Positions 24,346 through 30,207 of a stretch of DNA of 35,882 nt are shown piece by piece. The stretch is from a virus. Each line of letters begins with the position of its first letter. Position 1 is the stretch's first letter. The position numbers and the translations under genes are program-made. The notes under the pieces were generated by a model. It was not told the DNA's origin. It ran no database searches and was given only the letters and a program-made list of their open reading frames with translations. The DNA lies in IMG/VR virus record IMGVR_UViG_3300042731_005822, positions 1-35,882 of that record. One strand, given 5' to 3'.

Positions 24346-24837
24346 TTATTTAAATATTTCTTTTCTTATTTTTTCGTAATTGTCTTTTATATGTCCTTGC
24401 ACTTCCGCTGCTTTGTATTCGCAGTATTGGATAAATCCTTTTGCTAATTCCTGTTTTATATGTGCCATACTAGGCACATATCCTTTAAGCTTCCCATCTA
24501 TTATTACTAACTGCTTTCTTGTTATGTTTTCTGGAATATCTTCTATTTTTTCGCATTTTATACCCATATATTCCCATTTAACCCATTTATGAATTCTTGC
24601 TCTATTTTCTTTGTCCTGGACTTCTCCCATGCCTTCCATTATTGCTGGCAACAAATGTCCTCTATATGCCTGGTGTATCCAATATTTTATCCCTTCAATA
24701 ATTTCTATAGTTGTTTCTATCTTTTTCCCTTCGTTTTTTTGCATAAACCTTGTATATTTTATTTCTCCATCTTTAGAGCTTTTTGTATATACTAGCTTTC
24801 CGCCTTTTATCAAACCAATCATTCTTAATTTTTTCAT
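24346..24837 (-). CDS. Possible NinB-like recombination protein
   Basis: A 163-residue protein starting MKKLRMIGLIKGGKLVYTKS, overlapping the upstream stop as ATGA. Pattern IKYWIHQAYRGHLLPAIMEG, RARIHKWVKWEYMGIKCEK, SMAHIKQELAKGFIQYCEY then KAAEVQG recalls NinB/Orf-type phage recombination proteins in order and spacing, but similarity is weak. An unnamed phage family is an equally good reading. Confidence 0.6.
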   Translation of the reverse strand: MKKLRMIGLIKGGKLVYTKSSKDGEIKYTRFMQKNEGKKIETTIEIIEGIKYWIHQAYRGHLLPAIMEGMGEVQDKENRARIHKWVKWEYMGIKCEKIEDIPENITRKQLVIIDGKLKGYVPSMAHIKQELAKGFIQYCEYKAAEVQGHIKDNYEKIRKEIFK

Positions 24838-24989
24838 AGTATACCTACAATATAATCTTTTATCATGCAATAAATTGCTGCTTCTATTTCTTTATTATAA
24901 AGCAATGGATCATTTTCTAATTTTTTTTCTAACTCTTTAATTTCAAAATCTGCTAATTCAATTTTTATTTGTGTTATTTTTTCTTTCAT
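24834..24989 (-). CDS. Small acidic protein, unknown
   Basis: A 51-residue protein (MKEKITQIKIELADFEIKEL) with a helical centre and YNKEIEAAIYCMIKDYIVGI at the end. No clear ribosome site; translation is likely coupled to the upstream gene 10 bases away. ATGA overlap with the next gene. Confidence 0.6.
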   Translation of the reverse strand: MKEKITQIKIELADFEIKELEKKLENDPLLYNKEIEAAIYCMIKDYIVGIL

Positions 24990-24999
24990 TTTAATATTT

Positions 25000-25170
25000 T
25001 TATTTATTTAAAAATTTTCCATATTTATTATATTCTCTTTGTGCTTGCATATATCCTTCATTTACACCAAAATCATATCCTAAATTATAATATATTTCAA
25101 TCATATTCATTAGCTGTTTTTTATTTTCTTCCAGTCTTTCTTCAATAAATTTTTTAACTTTTTTATCCAT
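25000..25170 (-). CDS. Small helical protein, unknown
   Basis: A 56-residue protein (MDKKVKKFIEERLEENKKQL) with GGAGGTG before ATG 25170. Second half: YNLGYDFGVNEGYMQAQREY. Not recognised. Confidence 0.6.
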   Translation of the reverse strand: MDKKVKKFIEERLEENKKQLMNMIEIYYNLGYDFGVNEGYMQAQREYNKYGKFLNK

Positions 25171-25171
25171 T

Positions 25172-25369
25172 TTACACCTCCTCAAATATTTCTTTATATT
25201 CGTTTATTATTTGATCTGCATCTGACCAGTCCGTATCCGCAACATGATACAATAGATCTATGTTTTTTTCTTTTTCTATTTCTGCCATATACCAATTCAA
25301 AACTTTTTGTCTCATAATTTTTGTGTCTATATACATCTGTTTTTTAAAATAATCTGGATGCTCTTTCAT
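25172..25369 (-). CDS. Small protein, operon partner of repeat copy 3
   Basis: A 65-residue protein starting MKEHPDYFKKQMYIDTKIMR; its ATG overlaps the stop of repeat copy 3 (ATGA). Acidic, with DLLYHVADTDWSDADQIINE near the end. Not recognised. Confidence 0.65.
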   Translation of the reverse strand: MKEHPDYFKKQMYIDTKIMRQKVLNWYMAEIEKEKNIDLLYHVADTDWSDADQIINEYKEIFEEV

Positions 25370-25989
25370 TTCATCGCCTCTTTTTCTAGTAAATTGATTA
25401 TTTTCTTTATTTGCCACCTTTTTTCTTTTATATATGCAGCTGACCATGCTGCTGCTGGATATGCTGATGAATATGCTGCTGAATATGCTGCTGAGACTGA
25501 TGCTGAGTCTGCTGCCGATATTGCTGCTGATATTGCCGCTGATATTGCTGATGAATATGCTGCTGATCTTGCTGCTGAGACTGATGCTGAGACTGATGCT
25601 GAGTCTGCTGCTGATATTGCTGAGAATGCTGCTGATTCTGATGCTGACAACTCTTTATCAGTTGCTTTGCCTTTCAACCATTTCTTTTTCATCTCAATTG
25701 CTTTCCAGCTGTAGGGGTGAGGCTCGCGACCAGCTTTGCGCTCTCGCTTCAATGCTCTCGTTGCGAAAATTATTGATAACTCGTGCAATATTTTTTCTTC
25801 GATGAAGTCTGGGCGCAAAACTAACCATAATATATCTTCTGACGGAATCTTACTTCTTAAAATCTCTAAAACACTTACTCTTTTCTCAAGATTGTTTTTT
25901 TTGCGTAGAAGTTGTAATTCTTCTTCCGAATAGCACGGATCTAGTTCTAGTACCTTTTTTATCGTTATTGTCTTTTTTTCGTAGTTCAT
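25366..25989 (-). CDS. SAAx tetrapeptide-repeat protein, copy 3
   Basis: A 207-residue family member (MNYEKKTITIKKVLELDPCY). N-terminal domain as in the others (LRPDFIEEKILHELSIIFA, ATRALKRERKAGREPHPYSW). The array is the most regular: units such as DSASVSASVSAARSAAYSSA, then ISAA three times, then DSASVSAAYSAAYSSAY. Tail KEKRWQIKKIINLLEKEA. It is locked in an operon by ATGA overlaps on both sides, unlike copies 1, 2 and 4, which have their own leader. Confidence 0.82.
   Translation of the reverse strand: MNYEKKTITIKKVLELDPCYSEEELQLLRKKNNLEKRVSVLEILRSKIPSEDILWLVLRPDFIEEKILHELSIIFATRALKRERKAGREPHPYSWKAIEMKKKWLKGKATDKELSASESAAFSAISAADSASVSASVSAARSAAYSSAISAAISAAISAADSASVSAAYSAAYSSAYPAAAWSAAYIKEKRWQIKKIINLLEKEAMK
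25430..25645 (-). repeat. 12-bp imperfect coding repeat array, copy 3
   Basis: GCTGA-rich units; internally the most uniform array, with several near-identical neighbouring units, which suggests recent unit duplication. Confidence 0.85.
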
Positions 25990-26339
25990 TTTATCCTCTC
26001 AAAATCTACACTCTCTGAATAATACCCGTTTGACCCACCATACCATCTTATAGTGACGCTTCCTTTGCAAGAATTTATGTTGTAAAAAGTCCATGTTCCA
26101 CTCATAGATGCTTCTTCATCATTATGGCATGTTTCATAAGCATCTAATATTTTGTTTCCTATTATGTCACCAAGGTCACCGCAAATATCTTCAATTCTAA
26201 CGTCTTCACAACAATCTTGATAGTGATACATTTTGTATTTTTCATTTGTTTCTACAGTGAAGATTATTTCGTCTTTGTCCTTTGATATTTTTATATCTTT
26301 TATAATTTTTCCCTTTAATTTTTCTATCCCACTACTCAT
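25986..26339 (-). CDS. DUF7448-type phage protein
   Basis: A 117-residue protein with YKMYHYQDCCEDVRIEDICG, DLGDIIGNKILDAYET, SGTWTFYNINSCKGSVTIRW and YGGSNGYYSESVDFERI. This is a well-kept family found in many phages, which I recall as DUF7448; function unknown. Overlaps both neighbours (ATGA), so it is made with repeat copy 3. Confidence 0.78.
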   Translation of the reverse strand: MSSGIEKLKGKIIKDIKISKDKDEIIFTVETNEKYKMYHYQDCCEDVRIEDICGDLGDIIGNKILDAYETCHNDEEASMSGTWTFYNINSCKGSVTIRWYGGSNGYYSESVDFERIK

Positions 26340-26488
26340 ATTATTTCACCTCTTTTTAGTTCAAATTCTATGTCAAAAATAATTTTCATTAAATTTGAAA
26401 CATTTACACTTTTTGCTCTTTCATTTCGTAAGTAATTTTTTAAGCATTTCCATGCGAGGTAAGATTGATATTCAGTTAATTCATTCAT
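26336..26488 (-). CDS. Small protein, unknown
   Basis: A 50-residue protein (MNELTEYQSYLAWKCLKNYL) with a strong GGAGG before ATG 26488 and an ATGA overlap with the DUF7448 gene. First gene after the structured intergenic block, so probably the start of a transcript segment. Confidence 0.65.
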   Translation of the reverse strand: MNELTEYQSYLAWKCLKNYLRNERAKSVNVSNLMKIIFDIEFELKRGEII

Positions 26489-26511
26489 ATCCTTCCTCCT
26501 TTTTAAGGAAA

Positions 26512-26540
26512 CCCCTTGTAGGCTGTGCGTCTACAAGGGG
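26512..26540 (-). terminator. GC-rich hairpin before the DUF7448 operon
   Basis: CCCCTTGTAG-9 nt-CTACAAGGGG, perfect 10-bp stem, followed on the minus strand by TTTCCTT and then the ribosome site of the next gene. Likely a terminator or attenuator. Confidence 0.55.
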
Positions 26541-26546
26541 CGGTGT

Positions 26547-26562
26547 AATTATGACCAGCTTA
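26547..26562 (-). repeat. 16-bp repeat R, copy 1
   Basis: TAAGCTGGTCATAATT on the minus strand, identical to 27002-27017. In both places a strong hairpin and a new gene start follow. Confidence 0.7.
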
Positions 26563-26603
26563 AGGAGTGACCTTAAGATTGCATTTTTTCATCTGGCGCA
26601 ATC
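26559..26603. other. Tandem hairpins in a gene-free stretch
   Basis: CTTAAGG-5-CCTTAAG (26559-26577) is followed by GATTGC-15-GCAATC (26577-26603). The whole interval 26489-26708 carries no convincing gene; it holds these stems, repeat R, the 26512 hairpin and a tRNA-like arm. Confidence 0.5.
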
Positions 26604-26644
26604 AAAAGCGGCGTTACTGCAGAATACCACTTCGGCTCTCTCTT

Positions 26645-26687
26645 CGCAACATGCGGATTCGAACCGCATAGCCCTTATGCTGTTGCT
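26645..26687 (-). ncRNA. tRNA-like minihelix (T arm plus acceptor stem, no body)
   Basis: AGCAACA, 12 nt, then a canonical T arm TGCGG-TTCGAAT-CCGCA, then TGTTGCG-A. The outer seven bases pair with one mismatch. The D and anticodon arms are absent, so it is not a working tRNA. It may be a deletion remnant, or an RNA-processing or tRNA-mimic site. Confidence 0.4.
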
Positions 26688-26708
26688 GTAAAAACTAGTT
26701 AATTTCTG

Positions 26709-26939
26709 TTATACTTCTTCATCTTCTTCAACATGAAATATCGCACAATTTTCATAATTATAAAAACTTGCAACACTTTTGTCAAATTCAACGAAATAAG
26801 CGTTTTCAAGTTCCTCATAATTTAGTTCGTCTGTTGCTTCTTCTTCTGTAAAATCTTCATCACTTAAAATGTAAATCGAACCATCATAATATTTTTTTAT
26901 TAATTCTTTTCCGTTTTCTGTTAATGTTGTCACAACCAC
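26709..26939 (-). CDS. Small acidic protein, unknown
   Basis: A 76-residue very acidic protein (MVVTTLTENGKELIKKYYDG) with LSDEDFTEEEATDELNYEEL and the end IFHVEEDEEV. Acidic small proteins of phages often mimic DNA or bind host enzymes, but nothing specific is visible here. Ribosome site AAGGAG lies before the ATG; a hairpin precedes it. Confidence 0.68.
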   Translation of the reverse strand: MVVTTLTENGKELIKKYYDGSIYILSDEDFTEEEATDELNYEELENAYFVEFDKSVASFYNYENCAIFHVEEDEEV

Positions 26940-26959
26940 TTTCTCCTTTTTTAAATTTA

Positions 26960-26987
26960 CCGTCCGATCATGTGCCAGGCCGGACGG
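26960..26987 (-). other. Hairpin in the leader of the 76-residue gene
   Basis: CCGTCCG-14 nt-CGGACGG, perfect 7-bp stem with GC-rich arms, between repeat R copy 2 and the ribosome site. Followed by TAAATTTAAAA, so a stop signal is less likely than a leader element. Confidence 0.5.
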
Positions 26988-27001
26988 ATTGTGGTGGCAG
27001 A

Positions 27002-27017
27002 AATTATGACCAGCTTA
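27002..27017 (-). repeat. 16-bp repeat R, copy 2
   Basis: Identical to 26547-26562. Here it contains the last codons and the stop of the 99-residue gene (AGC TGG TCA TAA). Confidence 0.7.
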
Positions 27018-27303
27018 CACCACAACATTCATATACTTCATTAGTACCAACATCAGGATCTGCCAAAATTTCTTCTTTTGCGGAATTAAATTCGCTAATT
27101 GGAAAATATTCGCACTCTTCTGTTTCTACCCATTGTGAGATGTCTTCGTCGAAATATCTATATGAAGATACATACTCTTCTTTTGTTTCAATATTGTATT
27201 CCAATGTAGCCCTTGCGTCTAAGTCTTGTCCTGTTTCTTTACAATTATAAATTGTTTCAATTGTTATTTCGTAGTCGTTTCCGTTTCTTACTATTTCAGT
27301 CAT
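27004..27303 (-). CDS. Acidic protein, unknown
   Basis: A 99-residue protein starting MTEIVRNGNDYEITIETIYN; GGTGG precedes ATG 27303. Beta-rich with many Glu/Asp (RYFDEDISQWVETEECEYFP) and Cys near the end (YECCGVSWS). Not recognised. Confidence 0.68.
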   Translation of the reverse strand: MTEIVRNGNDYEITIETIYNCKETGQDLDARATLEYNIETKEEYVSSYRYFDEDISQWVETEECEYFPISEFNSAKEEILADPDVGTNEVYECCGVSWS

Positions 27304-27345
27304 AATTTCCACCATTTCCTTTTCTTAATTATAATTTAAAATTCT

Positions 27346-27630
27346 TTAGAATTTTATTTTAAATATGTCATCTGAAACTGAGTCGTTAATTCTTTTCACA
27401 TATTTTCTCATTCCTCTAAAATCCATATCCCGATTTTTTATTAAAAATTCCGCTGAGGATATTGATTTTGCAAATTCCAGATCATTGGCAATTTCAGATT
27501 TTTCAATATTTGCTTTTTCGTTGGTTTTTAAATCAACAATTTTTTTCCATGCCAACAATTCTTCTATTTTTTCGTTAAAAATGTCTTTTGCCCATTTTAT
27601 CTGTTTTTCTGTTCCTTTTAATTCATTCAT
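27346..27630 (-). CDS. Small protein with TEKQIKWA motif
   Basis: A 94-residue protein starting MNELKGTEKQIKWAKDIFNE after GGTGATAAT. The opening G-T-x-K-Q-x-x-W-A is frequent in phage and plasmid proteins of unknown role. Rest is helical and charged. First gene after a good promoter at 27666-27694. Confidence 0.68.
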   Translation of the reverse strand: MNELKGTEKQIKWAKDIFNEKIEELLAWKKIVDLKTNEKANIEKSEIANDLEFAKSISSAEFLIKNRDMDFRGMRKYVKRINDSVSDDIFKIKF

Positions 27631-27665
27631 AATTATCACCTTTTCCTTTTCTTAATTACTTATAT

Positions 27666-27694
27666 AATATACATAGTATCTTTTGTTTTGTCAA
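27666..27694 (-). promoter_or_regulatory. Sigma70-type early promoter
   Basis: AAACAC then TTGACA (27689-27694), 17-base spacer with AAGATAC six bases after TTGACA, TATATT (27666-27671). Confidence 0.68.
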
Positions 27695-27721
27695 GTGTTT
27701 TTTTAAAAAAAAGAGAAAAAA

Positions 27722-28213
27722 TTAAAGTTTTTTTGTAATTCCCGGGAATCTTTTCTTTGTTCCGTGAATACCATTTTTAGCTAGTACTATTAGTTGTTCT
27801 TTAGATATATAGTCAGATTTTAAGTACATAGACATAAACATTTCTATATGTAATATGATAAGCTGATTTACTTTATAAGGTATTCTTAGGTTAATAGCGT
27901 AATAAGCTTGATTATTTGGATGGTTATCATTAAATCTTTTTAGCTCTCTTACTTGGTGATATTCTGTCCAATATAATTTTTCTTTTCTTTCACTACTACT
28001 TTCAAAAAATTTATAATGTATTGGCTCTACTTTTTTTATCAGTTTGCACTCTATTAAAATAGGTCTTCCGTTTACAGTTGCGCTATAATCTGCGCATTTT
28101 TCAGGGATAAAGCGTGATCCTTTAAACCGTGGCATATCTGGGAACTTTTCACACCATCCACCTTCATCTTCAATAGTCTTCTTTAGTTCGTATTGAAATA
28201 CAGATTCTTTCAT
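27722..28213 (-). CDS. PD-(D/E)XK nuclease, resolvase-like
   Basis: A 163-residue protein with KCADYSATVNGRPILIECKL: Asp42, Glu55 and Lys57 form the D-(x)n-E-x-K nuclease centre. N-terminal Glu9 (FQYELKKTIEDEGGW) may be the first acidic ligand. The layout is like RecU/VRR-type Holliday-junction or recombination nucleases. ATG overlaps the small membrane gene stop. Likely acts on recombination or replication intermediates in the cytoplasm. Confidence 0.75.
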   Translation of the reverse strand: MKESVFQYELKKTIEDEGGWCEKFPDMPRFKGSRFIPEKCADYSATVNGRPILIECKLIKKVEPIHYKFFESSSERKEKLYWTEYHQVRELKRFNDNHPNNQAYYAINLRIPYKVNQLIILHIEMFMSMYLKSDYISKEQLIVLAKNGIHGTKKRFPGITKKL

Positions 28214-28317
28214 ATAGCATTAAAAATTGCGATTATTATAAGCATACATAAAGATGTTATGCTTATTCCTATCAAAAACATTGCAAGTGCTTCTTTTATT
28301 TTCCCTGGTTTTTCCAT
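28210..28317 (-). CDS. Tiny membrane protein
   Basis: A 35-residue protein (MEKPGKIKEALAMFLIGISI) with one membrane span to residue 33 and AAAGGAAG before ATG 28317; stop overlaps the nuclease start. Too small to assign; too regular (promoter, ribosome site, overlap) to ignore. Confidence 0.6.
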   Translation of the reverse strand: MEKPGKIKEALAMFLIGISITSLCMLIIIAIFNAI

Positions 28318-28346
28318 TTTTAAACTTCCTTTATTCTATTTTTTTC

Positions 28347-28375
28347 ATCGTAATATTTTTTCTTACGTTTGTCAA
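28347..28375 (-). promoter_or_regulatory. Possible promoter before the tiny membrane gene
   Basis: TTGACA (28370-28375), 17-base spacer, TACGAT (28347-28352). Lacks the shared spacer box. Confidence 0.4.
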
Positions 28376-28998
28376 GCTGTTTTAATTATTTTACCTTGTT
28401 CTACACCTTTAAACATTTCTTTAATAATTTTCAAGTCTTCTAATGTCGGGACAGGCTCTCTCTCTATTTCTATTTTTTGATCTTGCATAAGTTGCGACAA
28501 TTCATATTCTGTTTTTGTTCTGTTGTTTTCTCCTTTTATATTTTTTGCTTTTCTTGCCCTATAGTTATTTATAAGATCGCTAAATATATATAAGAAGTAA
28601 TTTTCGTAAGTATTCATTTCGTGCTGATTTATTTTTTTTGTTTCGTATATTTTGTAAAACTTGATAATATCTTCTATGCACATATTCTGCTGATCGCAGA
28701 CATAACAAACAAAAGCCTGGGGATAATATATATCATTTGTCTTCTCCCTGTGATGATCAACAAGATGTTTTTGACCTGAAATAATTGAATACCCTTTCTC
28801 ATACATATCTTTAATGTCTTTGACTGTTGGAAAAGATGTTTTCCCGTAGTTTTCTTGTACAAGAAGGTCTATAGTATCAAGTTGTGTTTCTGTTATTTTT
28901 GTCCTTTCTATATATCCCTCTATATCCTCCAAACGTATGTCTGTAGCACCAGAAGGATAACGCATTGTCAAATTTTTTATAAACTTATCTACATTCAT
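28372..28998 (-). CDS. Probable replication partner of the initiator (helicase loader-like place)
   Basis: A 208-residue helical protein (MNVDKFIKNLTMRYPSGATD). It has YPQAFVCYVCDQQNMCIEDI with a Cys pair and a C-terminal acidic helix. It follows the O-like initiator with a four-base overlap, the normal place of a helicase loader or replisome organiser, but no Walker motif is present, so it is not an AAA+ loader. Function stays open. Confidence 0.6.
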   Translation of the reverse strand: MNVDKFIKNLTMRYPSGATDIRLEDIEGYIERTKITETQLDTIDLLVQENYGKTSFPTVKDIKDMYEKGYSIISGQKHLVDHHREKTNDIYYPQAFVCYVCDQQNMCIEDIIKFYKIYETKKINQHEMNTYENYFLYIFSDLINNYRARKAKNIKGENNRTKTEYELSQLMQDQKIEIEREPVPTLEDLKIIKEMFKGVEQGKIIKTA

Positions 28999-29708
28999 TT
29001 TAACCCACCTTTTCTTTTTTTTCTCTCTTCTAATAGCTTTATAACTCTTTCCTGTTCTTTTTCATAGAATCCTTTACTTTCAGTAACCCTATTAAACTCT
29101 TTTGATTCCCACGTCCTAAAAGCTGCTTTCCAATCTTTCATTTTATTTTTTCCAATCATCCAGCCTTTCGATTCGTAATAATCAAAAAATTGGTTAGATG
29201 AAAATGATATACTTTTTTGTTGTTGTCGTTGTTGTTTGTATTCTTCTATTTGTTCTACAGTTGGTTTTATAAACCTTTTTTTTCTTTCTATATCTATATC
29301 TATCTCTTTATTAGTATTTGTTTTCTTTAGTAATTTATTATTATTAGTACTTAGTAGTGTTGGCTTTTCCGAATACGCTTTTACCGTATCGGCTGAACCG
29401 TTTCGGATAACCCGACGCGGTTGTTCATAAACAGTATAGTTATATCCTATAAACTTACCTTTTTCTTTTAATTGCTCTCTTTTGATATAACCATTGTCAA
29501 TTAGCTCTTTTATCCCGCCTGCTGTTGAATCTCGTCCGTCTTTTGATCTATTCTTTAGATCAGATAAGTAGATTTGCCAATCATCAGGCAAATGTAATAA
29601 ATAAGTTAATAATCCTTTTGCTTTCCATGAAAGATCAGAATCTCTTATACCTGTGTTATCTATTATAGTAAAATTGTTTGTTTTTTTTTCTATAGTTATT
29701 TTATTCAT
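28995..29708 (-). CDS. Winged-helix replication initiator-like protein
   Basis: A 237-residue protein. Residues 10-95 make a winged helix: NTGIRDSDLSWKAKGLLTYL, LPDDWQIYLSDLKNRSKDGR, and IKELIDNGYIKREQLKEKGK. This domain is common in O-like/DnaD-like phage initiators. A low-complexity linker (KTNTNKEIDIDIERKKRF) leads to a C-terminal part with FFDYYESKGWMIGKNKMKDW, usual in such proteins. It should bind the replication origin; no iteron set was seen within the gene. Confidence 0.82.
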   Translation of the reverse strand: MNKITIEKKTNNFTIIDNTGIRDSDLSWKAKGLLTYLLHLPDDWQIYLSDLKNRSKDGRDSTAGGIKELIDNGYIKREQLKEKGKFIGYNYTVYEQPRRVIRNGSADTVKAYSEKPTLLSTNNNKLLKKTNTNKEIDIDIERKKRFIKPTVEQIEEYKQQRQQQKSISFSSNQFFDYYESKGWMIGKNKMKDWKAAFRTWESKEFNRVTESKGFYEKEQERVIKLLEERKKRKGGLK

Positions 29709-29998
29709 TTATTACACCATTTACTTTTATTATATTCTATATTTTTCATATATTTAACTACTCTTTTTATATTTTCATCAATCAAGAACCATTCACCATA
29801 AGCTCTATTCTTATTAAAATATCTATGCAATTCTTTTTCTATTGTAAAATAGTCATCATAAAATATGGCCACTAGTAAATTTATCTTATATGGATTACCA
29901 GTTTGTAATTCTTTTATTCGTGACCACGGATTTTTACTTACTCCAAATTTCACATGGTCTTTTGATTGCATCACATAAACATACTTTTCTTGCCCCAT
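29705..29998 (-). CDS. T5orf172 / GIY-YIG-like protein
   Basis: A 97-residue protein with YVYVMQSKDHVKFGVSKNPW (tyrosines near 7-9 and VKFGVS replacing GIYYIG), SRIKELQTGNPYKINLLVAI, ELHRYFNKNRAYGEWFLID. This is the T5orf172/MUG113 family. It keeps the Glu of the fold (EWFL) and the K-x-G-V core, so nuclease activity is possible, but family function is not settled. Directly after the structured leader RNA, with GGAGG before ATG 29998. Confidence 0.82.
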   Translation of the reverse strand: MGQEKYVYVMQSKDHVKFGVSKNPWSRIKELQTGNPYKINLLVAIFYDDYFTIEKELHRYFNKNRAYGEWFLIDENIKRVVKYMKNIEYNKSKWCNK

Positions 29999-30014
29999 TT
30001 CATCCTCCTAATAA

Positions 30015-30114
30015 AAAAGAGAACCCCACAAATACCGGTTTCCCGTCGCTACGTATTTGCAAGATTCTCTTTTAGTTTAGTTTTATCTAAACAGGCGAAA
30101 GTAGCGATATTTCG
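30015..30114 (-). ncRNA. Structured leader RNA with kissing pair (attenuator or riboswitch candidate)
   Basis: On the minus strand, 5' to 3': hairpin CGAAA/TTTCG with a 9-nt loop (30096-30114); hairpin GTTTAG/CTAAAC (30075-30092); long stem AAAAGAGAA/TTCTCTTTT (30065-30073 with 30015-30023) enclosing CAAATAC/GTATTTG (30053-30059 with 30029-30035), which encloses CGG-GAAA-CCG. A 7-nt bulge GTAGCGA (30046-30052) in the inner stem is fully complementary to TCGCTAC in the loop of the first hairpin. The 3' arm runs into TTTTTT and then the ribosome site. It may control the T5orf172 and replication genes. Confidence 0.6.
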
Positions 30115-30201
30115 TCTATATAGATTGTAAGACATTTTTAAATTATTTTTCCATTTTGTCAAGTATTTTCTATTTTCTATATATTGTGTCTGTTGTTCCA
30201 T
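30049..30201 (-). CDS. Possible 50-residue leader protein
   Basis: An open frame from ATG 30201 (MEQQTQYIENRKYLTKWKNN) to TAG 30049. It runs through the first hairpin and stops inside the kissing bulge. It has no good ribosome site and overlaps a TTGACA word (30157-30162). Either a leader peptide tied to the RNA switch or a chance frame. Confidence 0.3.
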   Translation of the reverse strand: MEQQTQYIENRKYLTKWKNNLKMSYNLYRRNIATFACLDKTKLKENLANT

Positions 30202-30207
30202 AAGGAA

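Noticed and set aside
25307-25714. Plus-strand frame rich in Ala, Asp and Glu opposite repeat copy 3
   Set aside because: It is the complement of the GCTGA-type array and tracks that repeat exactly; no ribosome site, and similar antisense frames appear opposite the other copies only as Leu/Met-rich strings.
26577-26691. Permuted or split tRNA-Gln around the minihelix
   Set aside because: Downstream bases resemble a Gln-type D loop and TTTTGATT, but stems do not pair and no matching acceptor strand exists.
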